The notes: generated from the sequence alone by a model not told the origin. A stretch of 64,000 bases of DNA from Halobaculum rubrum (GCF_019880225.1 NZ_CP082284.1:1674001-1738000); one strand, 5' to 3'. Shown: positions 50,529 to 59,863, counted from the stretch's first letter. Numbers and translations are program-made.

Positions 50529-51596
50529 TTAGTCGGCGGTGGCCGGGGTCCGCGACCCGTTGCCCGCCATCTCGAGCACGTCGTCGAAGAAGCTCAGCGA
50601 GTCGTGCGGGCCGGGGTTCGCCTCGGGGTGGTACTGCCGGGTGACGACGGCGCACTCGGTGCTTTTGAGCCCCTCGGCGGTATCGTCGTTGACGTTCACC
50701 TGCGTCACCTCCAGGTCGCCGGGGTCGGCGACCGAGTACCCGTGGTTCTGGGTCGTCATGACGACCCGTCCCGTCTCCAGATCGCGCACGGGCTGGTTGA
50801 CGCCGTGGTGACCGAACGCCATCTTCTCGGTGTCGCCGCCGAACGCGCGGGCGACGATCTGCTGGCCGAGACAGATGCCCGCCAGCGGGATCTCGCCGGC
50901 GAACTCCTCGACGAGCGCCTGCGCCGACTCGAAGTTCGCGGGGTCGCCCGGGCCGTTCGAGACGAACAGCACGTCCGGGTCCACCTCGGCGACCGTCTCG
51001 GCGTCCACGTCGTACGGCAACACGTGTACGTCGGCGCCGCGCTCGGCCAGCGAGGAGGAGATGGAGCCCTTCATGCCGCAGTCGACGAGCGCCACGTCGT
51101 ACTCGCCGCCGCCCTCGACGGTGTACGCCTCGTCCGTCGACACCTGCTTGCCGATGTCGAGGTGGTCGGACATCTCGACGCACTGCGCCAGTTCCTCCTT
51201 CGCGGCCTCCGGAGACGCGTCCGGCCCGGCGGCGATGCCGCAGGCCATCGCGCCCTCCTCGCGCACGCTCGTGACGATGTCGCGGGTGTCGAGGTGGTCG
51301 ACCGCGGGGACGCCCTCCGACTCGAGCCACTCGGCCACGTCGTCGGTGAACTCGCGGGCGATCGCGGCGTTCGGGTGGACGCGGTCGGACTCGAACCGCT
51401 CGTCTCGGACGCCGTAATTGCCGATCAACGGGTAGGAGAACGTCAGAACCTGCTCCTCGTAGGAGGGATCCGTGAGCGACTCCTCGTACCCGGTGTACGC
51501 GGTCGTAAAGACCAACTCACCACGTGTCCGGCCCGGCGCGCGGGCGCGTGCCTCGAAGACACGGCCGTCGGCCAGGGCGACGTAGGCGTCCGCCAT
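50529..51596 (-). CDS. carA: Carbamoyl-phosphate synthase small subunit (CarA)
   Basis: A 355-residue glutaminase subunit for arginine and pyrimidine synthesis. The N-terminal CPSase domain (GELVFTTAYTGYEESLTDPSY near 26) is followed by the class I amidotransferase: SNGPGDPANF near 213, nucleophile Cys in AGICLGQQIVARAF near 240, and catalytic His/Glu in YHPEANPGPHDS near 321. The ATG at 51596 is leaderless-like, with TATA aatataag (51621-51628) 29 bases upstream. CarB is not in the window. It is divergent from an Lrp regulator. Confidence 0.93.
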   Translation of the reverse strand: MADAYVALADGRVFEARARAPGRTRGELVFTTAYTGYEESLTDPSYEEQVLTFSYPLIGNYGVRDERFESDRVHPNAAIAREFTDDVAEWLESEGVPAVDHLDTRDIVTSVREEGAMACGIAAGPDASPEAAKEELAQCVEMSDHLDIGKQVSTDEAYTVEGGGEYDVALVDCGMKGSISSSLAERGADVHVLPYDVDAETVAEVDPDVLFVSNGPGDPANFESAQALVEEFAGEIPLAGICLGQQIVARAFGGDTEKMAFGHHGVNQPVRDLETGRVVMTTQNHGYSVADPGDLEVTQVNVNDDTAEGLKSTECAVVTRQYHPEANPGPHDSLSFFDDVLEMAGNGSRTPATAD

Positions 51597-51620
51597 TACG
51601 AGATACACAGCGTCGGGCGG

Positions 51621-51628
51621 AATATAAG
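51621..51628 (-). promoter_or_regulatory. TATA box of carA
   Basis: The minus-strand cttatatt element is centred about 29 bases before the carA ATG at 51596. This fits a leaderless haloarchaeal promoter. Confidence 0.7.
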
Positions 51629-51647
51629 TGCGTCGTTCGAAGATACG

Positions 51648-51662
51648 TTACGAAGTTCGTAA
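51648..51662. promoter_or_regulatory. Perfect palindrome between carA and lrp, candidate Lrp operator
   Basis: TTACGAA-g-TTCGTAA is a 15-base perfect palindrome just before the lrp TATA element (aatatcttt, 51661-51669) and 52 bases upstream of carA. Lrp/AsnC regulators commonly bind such sites at their own promoters. It could control both divergent genes. Confidence 0.5.
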
Positions 51663-51693
51663 TATCTTTGGCGGGCCTCGGCCAAGGGCGTGC

Positions 51694-52107
51694 ATGGACG
51701 ACCTGGACCGGCGCATCCTCAACCTCCTTCGACGGGACGCCCGAACGCCGTACACCGAGATCGCCGATGAGGTCGGCACCAGCGAGGGGACGGTGCGCAA
51801 CCGCGTCGACCGGATGACCAGCGACGGCGTGATCGAGCGGTTCACCGTCACCACGCGCACGGGGAACGTGAAGGCGATGGTGGAGATCTCCGTCGACATG
51901 AACGTCAACACGAGCGCCGTCTCCGAGCGCCTCGCCGACTGGGAGGAGGTCGACTTCGTGTGGCAGGTGTCGGGACAGGAGGACATCGTGCTCATCGTCG
52001 ACTGCGTCGACACCCGCGCGGTCAACGAACTCATCACGCGCGCCCGCGAACTGGACGAGATCGAGGGGACGAAGACGCGGCTCATTCTCGACGAACGGCT
52101 CGGCTAG
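51694..52107 (+). CDS. Lrp/AsnC-family transcription regulator
   Basis: A 137-residue one-domain-pair regulator. An N-terminal winged helix (DDLDRRILNLLRRDARTPYT, EIADEVGTSEGTVRNRVDRM, about 1-50) is followed by a RAM ligand-binding domain (about 65-137, with VWQVSGQEDIVLIVDCVDT). It would bind an amino acid and repress or activate its own gene and perhaps carA, whose promoter shares the intergenic region. Start ATG 51694 has a TATA about 28 bases upstream. Confidence 0.9.
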   Translation: MDDLDRRILNLLRRDARTPYTEIADEVGTSEGTVRNRVDRMTSDGVIERFTVTTRTGNVKAMVEISVDMNVNTSAVSERLADWEEVDFVWQVSGQEDIVLIVDCVDTRAVNELITRARELDEIEGTKTRLILDERLG

Positions 52108-52177
52108 GTCGTCGCCGGAAGCGAACCGGTCGCGGTCGACCGAAGCGGTCATGGTCCACCCTGACGCACAACGCGCT

Positions 52178-52771
52178 ATGAGCACGGAGGACGCCGGCGC
52201 GAGCGACACCGCGGCGACCGCGAGCGAGGACTCGGAACACGAGAACGCCCTCCAGGACGTGATCGCCGTCGACAGCGACGACAACCCGCAGGGCGCGGTG
52301 AACCGACTGGACGCCCACACCGGCGACGGTATCCGCCACCGCGCGTTCACCTGTCTCGTCTTCGACTCCCAAGGCCGCCTTCTGCTGGGCCAACGCGCGC
52401 CCGGCAAGCGCCTGTGGGGCACCTACTGGGACGGCACGGTCGCTTCCCACCCCGTCGAGGGACAGACACAGAGGGAAGCCACCCGCCAGCGGCTGGAGGA
52501 GGAGCTCGGCATCACCCCGGACCAGTACGGCGACGTGACGCTCACCGACCGCTTCGAGTACAAGCGCTACTTCGAGAACGCGGGGCTGGAGTGGGAGGTC
52601 TGTGCCGTGCTGAAGGTCACGCTGGAGGAGGACGCGCTGAACCCCGACGAAGAGGAGATCGCGGGCCTGCTGTGGGTCGACTACGAGCACTTCCACGAGC
52701 ACCCCGAGTGGTACCGCCAACTGCGCCTGTGCCCGTGGTTCGAGATCGCCATGCGGCGCGATTTCGAGTAG
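52178..52771 (+). CDS. idi: Isopentenyl-diphosphate delta-isomerase (Idi, type I, Nudix)
   Basis: A 197-residue Nudix-fold isomerase that interconverts IPP and DMAPP for archaeal lipid synthesis. RLDAHTGDGIRHRAFTCLVF, LLGQRAPGKRLWGTYWDGTVASHP near 85 with the metal-binding His, and the Nudix-box-like REATRQRLEEELGI near 116 are characteristic. The catalytic Cys is probably Cys67 in RHRAFTCLVF; a Glu sits in EYKRYFE. ATG 52151 is an alternative start that adds 9 residues; the first 25 residues are low complexity either way. Confidence 0.88.
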   Translation: MSTEDAGASDTAATASEDSEHENALQDVIAVDSDDNPQGAVNRLDAHTGDGIRHRAFTCLVFDSQGRLLLGQRAPGKRLWGTYWDGTVASHPVEGQTQREATRQRLEEELGITPDQYGDVTLTDRFEYKRYFENAGLEWEVCAVLKVTLEEDALNPDEEEIAGLLWVDYEHFHEHPEWYRQLRLCPWFEIAMRRDFE

Positions 52772-52788
52772 CGCCACGAACCGACCCC

Positions 52789-53256
52789 ATGCCCGTCGAT
52801 CGCCTCCTGTTGCCGGCCGCCGTTCGCGACGCGCTCCACGAGCGCCGGGCGGCGGGCGCCCCCGCGGAAGTGTGCGGCGTGCTCGTCGGCGACCGCGCGG
52901 GCAGCGCGGACAGCGGGGGCGACACGGACGGCACGGGCGACGGAATCGAAGTAACGGACGCGGCCGATCGCGTCGCCGAGGCGGTCCCCGTCGCCAACGT
53001 CGCCGCCGACGTCGAGCGTCGTTACGAACTCGACCCCGCGGAGACCGTCGCCGCCGTCGAGGACGCCGAGGACCGCGGCCGCGACGTGATCGGCTTCTAT
53101 CACAGTCACCCGCGCGGTCCGGCCGAACCCTCCGAAACCGACCGCGACCGCGCGACGTGGACCGGCTACGTCTACGCGATCGTCGCGCCCGAAGGGATCG
53201 TCGCGTCCCGCTGGACCGGCGAGTCGTTCCGGCCGCTCCGGGTCGAAACGCCGTAA
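52789..53256 (+). CDS. JAMM/MPN+ metalloprotease (HvJAMM1-like desampylase)
   Basis: A 155-residue JAMM-domain protein. Zinc-binding and catalytic residues are Glu27 (AEVCGVLVG), His105 and His107 (YHSHPRG), Ser115 and Asp118 (PSETD), giving the complete E-HxH-S-D motif. Archaeal members cleave ubiquitin-like SAMP conjugates or precursors. A likely in-window substrate class is the MoaD/SAMP-like protein at 41118-41777. It sits 17 bases after idi and is followed by an SDR gene whose possible start overlaps its stop (TAATG). Confidence 0.85.
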   Translation: MPVDRLLLPAAVRDALHERRAAGAPAEVCGVLVGDRAGSADSGGDTDGTGDGIEVTDAADRVAEAVPVANVAADVERRYELDPAETVAAVEDAEDRGRDVIGFYHSHPRGPAEPSETDRDRATWTGYVYAIVAPEGIVASRWTGESFRPLRVETP

Positions 53257-53279
53257 TGCCCCCGCCGTCAACGTCGGGT

Positions 53280-54038
53280 ATGACCGACAGCGACGCCGAC
53301 GCGGGCGGCGCGGGCACGCCCGCTCCCGGCGAGGAGTCCTCGGTGGAGCCGGATCTCTACGACGACCTCTCGGGACAGGCCGCGCTCGTCACGGGCGCCA
53401 ACCGCGGCATCGGCGCCGCGATCGCGAGCGACCTCGCCGCGTTGGGGGCGACCGTCTACGCGGGCGTGCGCAGCGTCACCCACGACCTCCCCGACGAGTA
53501 CGAGCGCGTGACTCTCGACGTGAGCCAGGAGGGCGACATCCAGGACGCGCTCAACCGGATCGGCGAGGACGAGGACGGGCTCGACGTCCTCGTCAACAAC
53601 GCCGGCGTCGGCCATTTCGGCGCGGCGCTGCACGAGGAGCGGAGCCACCACGTCGACCACTCCATCTCGGTGAACCTCCGCGGGCCGATGCTGCTGTGCA
53701 AGTACGCGATCCCGCCGATGCTGAACACGGCGACGCCGCGGATCGTCAACGTCTCCTCGGGGATGGGCGCGCTCGGCGAGGAGCAGTCGGGCGGGTCGCC
53801 CGCCTACCGCGTGACGAAGACGGGCCTCAACGGGCTCACGAAGTACCTCCACGGCGAGTACGCAGACGAGGGCCTGATCGCCAACTCGGTGTGCCCCGGC
53901 TGGGTCCACACCGAGATGGGCGGCGAGGAGGCGCCGCGGACGCCCGCCGAGGGGGCGGAAACGCCGACGTGGCTCGCGCGGTTCCGCGACGGTCCGGGCG
54001 GGCGGTTCTGGCGCGACCGCGAGATCATCGACTGGTGA
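53280..54038 (+). CDS. Short-chain dehydrogenase/reductase
   Basis: A 252-residue SDR: cofactor motif VTGANRGIGAAIA near 39, LVNNAGVGHFG near 112, catalytic Ser in NVSSGMGALGEE near 160, and Tyr-x3-Lys in AYRVTKTGLNG near 181. NAD(P)H-dependent; the substrate is unknown. The first 25 residues are an acidic haloarchaeal head. A longer form could begin at ATG 53256, overlapping the JAMM stop (TAATG), which would couple translation. Confidence 0.85.
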   Translation: MTDSDADAGGAGTPAPGEESSVEPDLYDDLSGQAALVTGANRGIGAAIASDLAALGATVYAGVRSVTHDLPDEYERVTLDVSQEGDIQDALNRIGEDEDGLDVLVNNAGVGHFGAALHEERSHHVDHSISVNLRGPMLLCKYAIPPMLNTATPRIVNVSSGMGALGEEQSGGSPAYRVTKTGLNGLTKYLHGEYADEGLIANSVCPGWVHTEMGGEEAPRTPAEGAETPTWLARFRDGPGGRFWRDREIIDW

Positions 54039-54089
54039 CGGCAGGGAACCGACCGGTGTTCACGCGTTCCTCGCCGGCGTCGTGGCGGC

Positions 54090-54521
54090 TCACAGCGGGA
54101 GGAGGTCGCGGAACTCCCTGATATCCTCGTCCATGACGCCGTAGGCGGTGACGCGGCGGCCGTTGTGCGAGAAGACGGCGTACCGCGGGCTGCGAACGCC
54201 GACGATCCGCTCGGTCGGGATCGAGACGTAGTCGTAGCCGTCGGTGCCGGCCTGGTCGAATCCGACGACCCACGGCCAGTCTTCGATGACGAACGCCGCC
54301 GAGAGCACCACCGGCTCGCCGTCCTCGTAGTACACCTTCGCGACCGAGGCATCGTCGGCGATCGGCGCGTCGGCGTCCCCCGCGCCGTCCTCGCCGAGCG
54401 TCGCCGGCGCGGCCTCGTCGTTGTTCCCGTCGCCCTCGGGTCGGCTGTCACCGTCGTGAGTCGGCGTCTCGTCCCGGCGTCGTGTCTCGTCGTGGGTCGG
54501 TGCCTCCGCGTCGTCAGTCAT
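54090..54521 (-). CDS. Conserved haloarchaeal protein with disordered acidic N-terminus
   Basis: A 143-residue protein. The first 58 residues are Asp/Glu/Thr low complexity. The C-terminal domain (VAKVYYEDGEPVVLSAAFV, WPWVVGFDQAGTDGYDYVSI, TERIVGVRSPRYAVFSHNGR) is probably a small beta fold. It is convergent with the SDR gene. No family is recognised. Confidence 0.6.
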   Translation of the reverse strand: MTDDAEAPTHDETRRRDETPTHDGDSRPEGDGNNDEAAPATLGEDGAGDADAPIADDASVAKVYYEDGEPVVLSAAFVIEDWPWVVGFDQAGTDGYDYVSIPTERIVGVRSPRYAVFSHNGRRVTAYGVMDEDIREFRDLLPL

Positions 54522-54652
54522 GATCTCCCGTTCGTCGTGACGGCACATAATCACGTAGTGAGCCGTGTTCGCTCGTCACAGCGGCGGACCCGATCTCGGC
54601 CGGCTCCGGCACTATCAAACCGTTTATACCGGTCCGACGGGAATCGCGAGGT

Positions 54653-55030
54653 ATGCCGAGAGAGCAGAAGCAGGTCCGCGAACTGCAAGAGGGGAGCTAC
54701 GTGATGATGGACGACTCCCCCTGCAAGATCAACGCCTACAGCACCGCCAAGCCCGGGAAGCACGGCAGCGCGAAGGCCCGTATCGAGGGCAAGGGCGTGT
54801 TCGATGACAGGAAACGCTCGCTCTCCCAGCCCGTCGACGCGAAGGTCTGGGTCCCGATCATCCAGCGCAAGCAGGGACAGGTCGTCTCCATCTCCGGCGA
54901 CGACGCGCAGGTCATGGATCTGGACACCTACGAGACGTTCACGATGCGCGTCCCCGAGGACGAGGACTTCACGCCCGACCAGAACATCGAGTACCTCGAG
55001 TACGAGGGACAGCGGAAAGTCGTCGGATAG
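54653..55030 (+). CDS. eif5A: Translation factor aIF5A (eIF5A/EF-P family)
   Basis: A 125-residue aIF5A: KOW-like N-terminal domain and OB-fold C-terminal domain. The modified lysine is K36 in the loop [13 protein letters not shown], the target of deoxyhypusine synthase (or an agmatine-derived adduct in haloarchaea). The TATA-like gtttatac (about 54620-54627) lies 30 bases before the ATG. The agmatinase gene follows at once. Confidence 0.95.
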   Translation: MPREQKQVRELQEGSYVMMDDSPCKINAYSTAKPGKHGSAKARIEGKGVFDDRKRSLSQPVDAKVWVPIIQRKQGQVVSISGDDAQVMDLDTYETFTMRVPEDEDFTPDQNIEYLEYEGQRKVVG

Positions 55031-55034
55031 TTCC

Positions 55035-55934
55035 ATGCGGTTCCCCGGCGCGGTCGTCGATCGCGACGAGGCGGCGTACGTCCTCACGGGCTCCCCCCTC
55101 GACGCGACGACGACGTTCCAGCCGGGGACTCGCTTCGGGCCCGATCGGGTCCGAAAGTTCGCTTCGACCTACGACGACTACGACCGACGGACGGACTCGT
55201 TCTTCTCCGATCTCCGCGTCCACGACGCGGGCGACGTGCCCGCGTGGGACGCGCTCGACGAATACCTCGATCACCTGAGCGCCGAGCTGCGCGCGGCGGT
55301 CATCGACGACGCCGTTCCCCTCCTCGTGGGGGGCGAGCACACCGTCACGTGGGCGGGCGTTCGCGCGAGCGACCCCGACGTGCTCGTCACCGTCGACGCG
55401 CACCTCGACCTCCGCGACGCATACGACGGCAACCCGCTGAATCACGCGTGCGTGGTCCGTCGATGCATCGACGGGTACTCGGGTGACGGCGCGGACGGCG
55501 CGGACGAGGCGGATGGCGCGGACGCCGCCGCCGACACCGGCGTCGACGACCTCCCGACGGTCGACGAGGTCGTGGTCCTCGGCGCCCGCACCGGCTCTCC
55601 CGAGGAGTGGGAGCGTGCCGAGGCGTCCGACGTGACCGTCGTCGCGCCCGAGGACGTGGCCGACTGGACGCGCGAGTTCGACGGGTTCGGCGGCCGCGAC
55701 GCGTACCTCTCGGTCGACATCGACGGCGCTGACCCCGGCTTCGCGCCCGGTACCGGGACGATGGAGCCGTTCGGGCTCTCCCCGCGGGAGATGCGCGACG
55801 CGGTTCGTGCGGTCGCGCCCCACTCCGTCGGCGTCGACGCGGTGGAGGTGAACGACCGCGACGACGGACAGGCGGCGGCACTGGCCGGGAAACTGCTGCG
55901 GGAGGCGGTGTACTCCCACGCCGACGCGAACTGA
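55035..55934 (+). CDS. speB: Agmatinase / SpeB-like ureohydrolase
   Basis: A 299-residue ureohydrolase. Metal ligands are visible in order: LVGGEHTVTWAGV near 95 (His), VDAHLDLRDAYDG near 121 (Asp-x-His-x-Asp), and LSVDIDGADPGFAPGTGTMEP near 223 (two Asp). An acidic insertion (SGDGADGADEADGADAAADTG, about 153-173) interrupts the core. It lies 4 bases after aIF5A, so the two are co-transcribed; agmatine-derived polyamine for the hypusine-like modification is the natural link. Confidence 0.88.
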   Translation: MRFPGAVVDRDEAAYVLTGSPLDATTTFQPGTRFGPDRVRKFASTYDDYDRRTDSFFSDLRVHDAGDVPAWDALDEYLDHLSAELRAAVIDDAVPLLVGGEHTVTWAGVRASDPDVLVTVDAHLDLRDAYDGNPLNHACVVRRCIDGYSGDGADGADEADGADAAADTGVDDLPTVDEVVVLGARTGSPEEWERAEASDVTVVAPEDVADWTREFDGFGGRDAYLSVDIDGADPGFAPGTGTMEPFGLSPREMRDAVRAVAPHSVGVDAVEVNDRDDGQAAALAGKLLREAVYSHADAN

Positions 55935-56033
55935 ACTCTCCCGCGCTCGGGACCGGTTCGCGTCGCCGGCGCGGTGACCGGTCCGCGTCGCCGACGCGGT
56001 GGCTACAAACGTCCGCCGGTCGAACGCCACTCC

Positions 56034-56801
56034 ATGCAGCGATCGGAGTTCGTCGACCGACTCGACGCGAAGCTGGACACCGACGCGTACGCCGACCTCG
56101 ACGCCTCCCCCAACGGCCTGCAGGTCGGGGGCGACGCGGGCGAGGTCGAGACCGTCGCGTTCGCGGTCGACGCCGTCGAGGCGACCGCCGAGGCCGCCGT
56201 GGATCTCGGCGCCGACGCGCTCGTGACCCACCACGGGATGATCTGGGGCGGCCTCGATCGCGTGACGGGTCGGGAGTACGACCGCATCGAACCGCTCGTC
56301 GCGAACGACGTGGCGCTGTACGTCTCGCATCTCCCGCTCGACGGCCAGCAGGAACTCGGCAACGCCGCCGGCGTCGCGGACGTGCTCGGCCTCGTCGGCC
56401 GCGAGCCGTTCGGCGAGATCGGACCGGAGCACGTCGGCCAGCGCGGCGTCGCGCCCGACGGCTACACGGCCGATGAACTCGCGGCGACGCTGGAGGCGGA
56501 GTTGGACCACGGCGGCGAGGGCGTACAGGCGCTCGCGTTCGGCCCCGACGAGATCGAGTCAGTCGGGATCGTCACCGGCAGCGGGAGCGACTGGCTGCGC
56601 GAGGCCGAGGAGCTGGGGCTGGACGCGCTCGTCACCGGCGAGGGGAAGGGGAAGGCGTACCACGAGGCGCGCGAGGCGGGCGTCTCCGTGTTCCTCGCGG
56701 GCCACTACGCGACCGAGACGTTCGGCGTTCGCGCGCTGCAGTCGCTCGCGGACGACTGGGGGCTGGAGACACGCTACATCGACCACCCGACCGGGCTGTG
56801 A
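56034..56801 (+). CDS. Nif3-like dinuclear metal-centre protein
   Basis: A 255-residue Nif3/YbgI-family protein. N-terminal SEFVDRLDAKLDTDAYADL and ASPNGLQVGGDAGEVE, the metal-binding LVTHHGMIWGG near 63, SHLPLDGQQELGN near 97, GSGSDWLREAEE near 182, and the late FLAGHYATETFG near 221 give the paired His and Glu ligands. Proposed roles include GTP cyclohydrolase I-like activity. Start ATG 56034. Confidence 0.85.
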   Translation: MQRSEFVDRLDAKLDTDAYADLDASPNGLQVGGDAGEVETVAFAVDAVEATAEAAVDLGADALVTHHGMIWGGLDRVTGREYDRIEPLVANDVALYVSHLPLDGQQELGNAAGVADVLGLVGREPFGEIGPEHVGQRGVAPDGYTADELAATLEAELDHGGEGVQALAFGPDEIESVGIVTGSGSDWLREAEELGLDALVTGEGKGKAYHEAREAGVSVFLAGHYATETFGVRALQSLADDWGLETRYIDHPTGL

Positions 56802-56857
56802 CGGACCCACGTCCGCGGATCGGCGTTCGTTTCGATCCTGATACTTAGGCCCCTGGG

Positions 56858-56864
56858 TTTATCA
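56858..56864 (+). promoter_or_regulatory. TATA box of the htrII-sopII operon
   Basis: tttatca is centred 28 bases before the htrII ATG at 56889, in an otherwise GC-rich region. A leaderless bicistronic transcript is likely. Confidence 0.6.
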
Positions 56865-56888
56865 GTAGATCGCCGCGCTCGGTACGGT

Positions 56889-59156
56889 ATGGATTTCACG
56901 AGTGCCTGGCGCGCGCTCGTTCCGGACTGGCTTCGACAGCGGTACGCGGCCAAGCTGACGTTCGCCCTGCTGGCGGTCGTCGTGCTCACGGTCGCGTTCG
57001 GCGTCGTCGTCCACGTCCAGACGGACACGCAACTGCGACAGGACGTCAACGCGGAACTGTCCTCGACCGCGGAGGTGCGCGCCGACACCCTCGACACCTG
57101 GCTCGCCGGTGTACAGAAGCAGACCGTCATGACCTCGCGGCACCCCGCCGTCGCTTCGGGCGACGTCGACCGCGTCGACGACCACCTCGCGGAGCTACAG
57201 GCGGCCGACGCCCTCCCGGAGGACGTCGCCGCCGTCCACTACTACGACACCGGCGAGAAGCAGATCGTCACCTCGACCGCCGACCCGATGATCGGGGTGA
57301 GCCCGGCCGAGCAGGGGGCCCCGTTCGCCGAGAACCCGCCGGAGTTCTCCGGCTCCGACGACACGCACGTGACCGACCCCTTCGAGGTACCGGTCGTCGA
57401 TCACCCGGTCGTGGCGGTCGTCTCGCCCGTCCCCGGGGTCGAGGACCGCGCGCTCATCTACATGATCGACATCGAGTCGCGGGCCGCGGCGCTCTCGGAC
57501 GGCTCCGACACCGAGACGCTCGTGGTCGACGGTGACGGCGAGTTCGTCGCCCACCCCGACACGGCACGGATCACCGACGCGTTCGACGCCGCCGGCTCGG
57601 TCGACGGCGGCGACGGCGTCACACAGCGCGAGGGCCGGGTGATGGCGTCGGCGTCGCTGTCGAGGACCGAATGGACCGTCGTGACGCGGACGCCGGCGGC
57701 GAGCGCGTACGCGCTCGGCGACAGCGTCACCTCCAGCATCCTCGGACTGATCCTGCTCACGGTCGTCGGCCTCGCGGTCGTCGGCGTCACCGTCGGCTCG
57801 AACACGGTCATCTCGTTGCGCCGGCTCGCCGACCGCGCCGACGCGATGGCCGCCGGCGACCTCGACGTGGAGATGCGGAGCCGTCGCGACGACGAACTCG
57901 GGACGGTTGTTCGGTCGTTCGATACGATGCGTGGGTCCCTCGGTGACACGATCGACGAGGCCGAGGCGGCCCGCGCCGACGCCGAGGCCGCACGGTCGCG
58001 GGCGCAGTCGAGCGCCGAGCGCCTGGAGTCGACCGCCGACGAGTACGGCGACGTGATGCGAGCGGTCGCGGACGGCGACCTCTCCCGCCGGATCGACACC
58101 GACGTCGACAGCGACGCGATGCGGGCGGTCGGGAACGCGTTCAACGGGATGGTCGCGGAGATCGAGGCGACGCTCGTCGACGTGAAGCGGTTCTCGGGAC
58201 ACGTCGTCGCCGCCGCCGACGCGGCAGAGGAGAACACGGAGGAGGCGCGAACCGCGAGCGCGGCCGTCGCCGAGTCGGTGGCCGAGATCTCGGCGGGCGC
58301 CGACGACCAGACCGACCACCTCCACGACGTCGAAGACGAGATGTCACAGCTGGCGGGCTCCGCCGAGGAGGTCGCCGCCACCGTCGAGCGGGTCGCGGAC
58401 ACCGCAAGCAGCGCGGCGGAGGCGGGCGCGGACGGGCAGGCCGTCGCCGAGGAGGCGCTCGACGAGATGGACGCCGTGCGCGAGCGCACCGCCGATACGA
58501 TGGCGGAACTGGAGACGCTCGACGACGAGGTGGGCGAGATCGGCGAGATCGCCGAGGTGATCGCCGATATCGCCGAACAGACGAACATGCTCGCGCTCAA
58601 CGCCTCCATCGAGGCGGCCCGGACCGGCGCCGCCGGCGACGGCTTTGGGGTCGTCGCCGACGAGGTGAAGGCGCTCGCCGAGGAGACGAAGGAGTCGGCA
58701 GAGGCGGTCGAGTCGCGCATCGACCGGGTACAGTCTCGAACCGACGCGACGGTCGAGGGGATGCGGGAGACGGGCGAGCGCGTCCGCGCCGGCGTCGAGA
58801 CGGTCGAGGGGGCGATCGAGTCGCTCTCGACGGTCGCGAGCCACGTCGAGGGGATCGACGACGAGCTCTCGGGGATCGAGCGAGCCACCGACGAGCAGGC
58901 CGACGCGGTCGACTCGGCCGTCGGCATGGTCGAGGAGGTGGCGACCATCGGCGATCAGACCACCGCGGAGGCCGAGCGTGCGGCCGCGGCGACCGACGAA
59001 CAGACCGACGCGCTGGCCGACGTCGACGGAGCGGCGACGGACCTGGCGACCCGGGCCAGACGGCTCCGGAGCCTGCTCGACGAGTTCGAGGTGGACGCCG
59101 ACGAGCGGATCGAACCCGAGCGACCTGCCGCGGCTCCAACGGGGGCGGACGACTGA
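56889..59156 (+). CDS. htrII: Phototaxis/chemotaxis transducer HtrII
   Basis: A 755-residue membrane transducer. TM1 is at about 22-43 and TM2 about 280-304. Between them is a large extracellular sensor domain of 230 residues, as in the serine-binding Halobacterium HtrII rather than the short Natronomonas form. Two HAMP-like regions (about 305-360 and 390-440) follow, then the signalling hairpin [18 protein letters not shown] with [13 protein letters not shown] near 560-590. No CheB/CheR tether is seen. The stop overlaps the rhodopsin start (TGATG), as in known htrII-sopII pairs. It should relay SRII light signals to CheA/CheW. Confidence 0.88.
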   Translation: MDFTSAWRALVPDWLRQRYAAKLTFALLAVVVLTVAFGVVVHVQTDTQLRQDVNAELSSTAEVRADTLDTWLAGVQKQTVMTSRHPAVASGDVDRVDDHLAELQAADALPEDVAAVHYYDTGEKQIVTSTADPMIGVSPAEQGAPFAENPPEFSGSDDTHVTDPFEVPVVDHPVVAVVSPVPGVEDRALIYMIDIESRAAALSDGSDTETLVVDGDGEFVAHPDTARITDAFDAAGSVDGGDGVTQREGRVMASASLSRTEWTVVTRTPAASAYALGDSVTSSILGLILLTVVGLAVVGVTVGSNTVISLRRLADRADAMAAGDLDVEMRSRRDDELGTVVRSFDTMRGSLGDTIDEAEAARADAEAARSRAQSSAERLESTADEYGDVMRAVADGDLSRRIDTDVDSDAMRAVGNAFNGMVAEIEATLVDVKRFSGHVVAAADAAEENTEEARTASAAVAESVAEISAGADDQTDHLHDVEDEMSQLAGSAEEVAATVERVADTASSAAEAGADGQAVAEEALDEMDAVRERTADTMAELETLDDEVGEIGEIAEVIADIAEQTNMLALNASIEAARTGAAGDGFGVVADEVKALAEETKESAEAVESRIDRVQSRTDATVEGMRETGERVRAGVETVEGAIESLSTVASHVEGIDDELSGIERATDEQADAVDSAVGMVEEVATIGDQTTAEAERAAAATDEQTDALADVDGAATDLATRARRLRSLLDEFEVDADERIEPERPAAAPTGADD

Positions 59157-59863
59157 TGCTCGCGTTCACCGTCGGACTCTGGCTGTCGCTCGGCTTCGCC
59201 GGGATGGCGCTGAGCACGCTTCCGCCCCTGTGGCAGCTCGTCGCCGACCCCGACAATAGGGTGCACTACCTCACCCTCGTGGGGATCACCGGCATCGCGG
59301 CGGTCGCGTACCTCGGAATGGCCCTCGGCGTCGGGACCGTCACGGTCGACGGACGGCCGCTGTACGTGCTCCGGTACGCCGACTGGCTCGTGACGACGCT
59401 GCTGCTCGTCGGCTACCTCTGGCTGCTGACGAACGCGGGCCGACGAGCGCTGGGTCGACTGCTCGCGCTCGATGCGGCGGTCATCGTCCTGGGGGTCGCG
59501 TCGGTCGTCCTCCCCACGCCGGTGCGGTTCCTCGCGTTCGCGGCCGGCGCCGCGGCGTTCCTGGCGCTCGCGCGAGAACTGGTCGTCCGACTGCCCCGAC
59601 TGGCGGCCTTCGACGACGACCGCCACGGGGCGACCTTCGAGAAGCTCCGCAACGTCACGGTCGTCCTCTGGACGATGTACCCCGTCGTCTGGCTGCTCGG
59701 GCCGGCCGGGATCGGGCTGCTCCAGCCGTCGACGGAGGTGCTCGTGTTCGTCTACCTCGACGTGGTCGCGAAGGGCGGCTTCGTCGTGATGGCGGTCAAC
59801 GGGCTCGCGGCCGTCGGGGACGGCGAGACCGCGGCGGGGTCCGACCCGGTCGCCGCGGACTGA
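59156..59863 (+). CDS. sopII: Sensory rhodopsin II
   Basis: A 235-residue seven-helix retinal protein. The Schiff-base lysine is K206 in VYLDVVAKGGF, and the counter-ion is D76 in LRYADWLVTT. The proton-donor position (Asp96 in bacteriorhodopsin) is Tyr87, which fits a sensor and not a pump. TVVLWTMYPVVWLLGPAGIG near 167-186 is closest to Halobacterium SRII. Two oddities: the conserved T-T-P of helix C is T-T-L, and the residue before the lysine is Ala. It is coupled to htrII by a one-base overlap. Confidence 0.9.
   Translation: MLAFTVGLWLSLGFAGMALSTLPPLWQLVADPDNRVHYLTLVGITGIAAVAYLGMALGVGTVTVDGRPLYVLRYADWLVTTLLLVGYLWLLTNAGRRALGRLLALDAAVIVLGVASVVLPTPVRFLAFAAGAAAFLALARELVVRLPRLAAFDDDRHGATFEKLRNVTVVLWTMYPVVWLLGPAGIGLLQPSTEVLVFVYLDVVAKGGFVVMAVNGLAAVGDGETAAGSDPVAAD

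Noticed and set aside
59156-59863. Proton-pumping bacteriorhodopsin
   Set aside because: The donor position is Tyr87, not Asp; the sequence pattern is SRII-like and it is coupled to a transducer gene.
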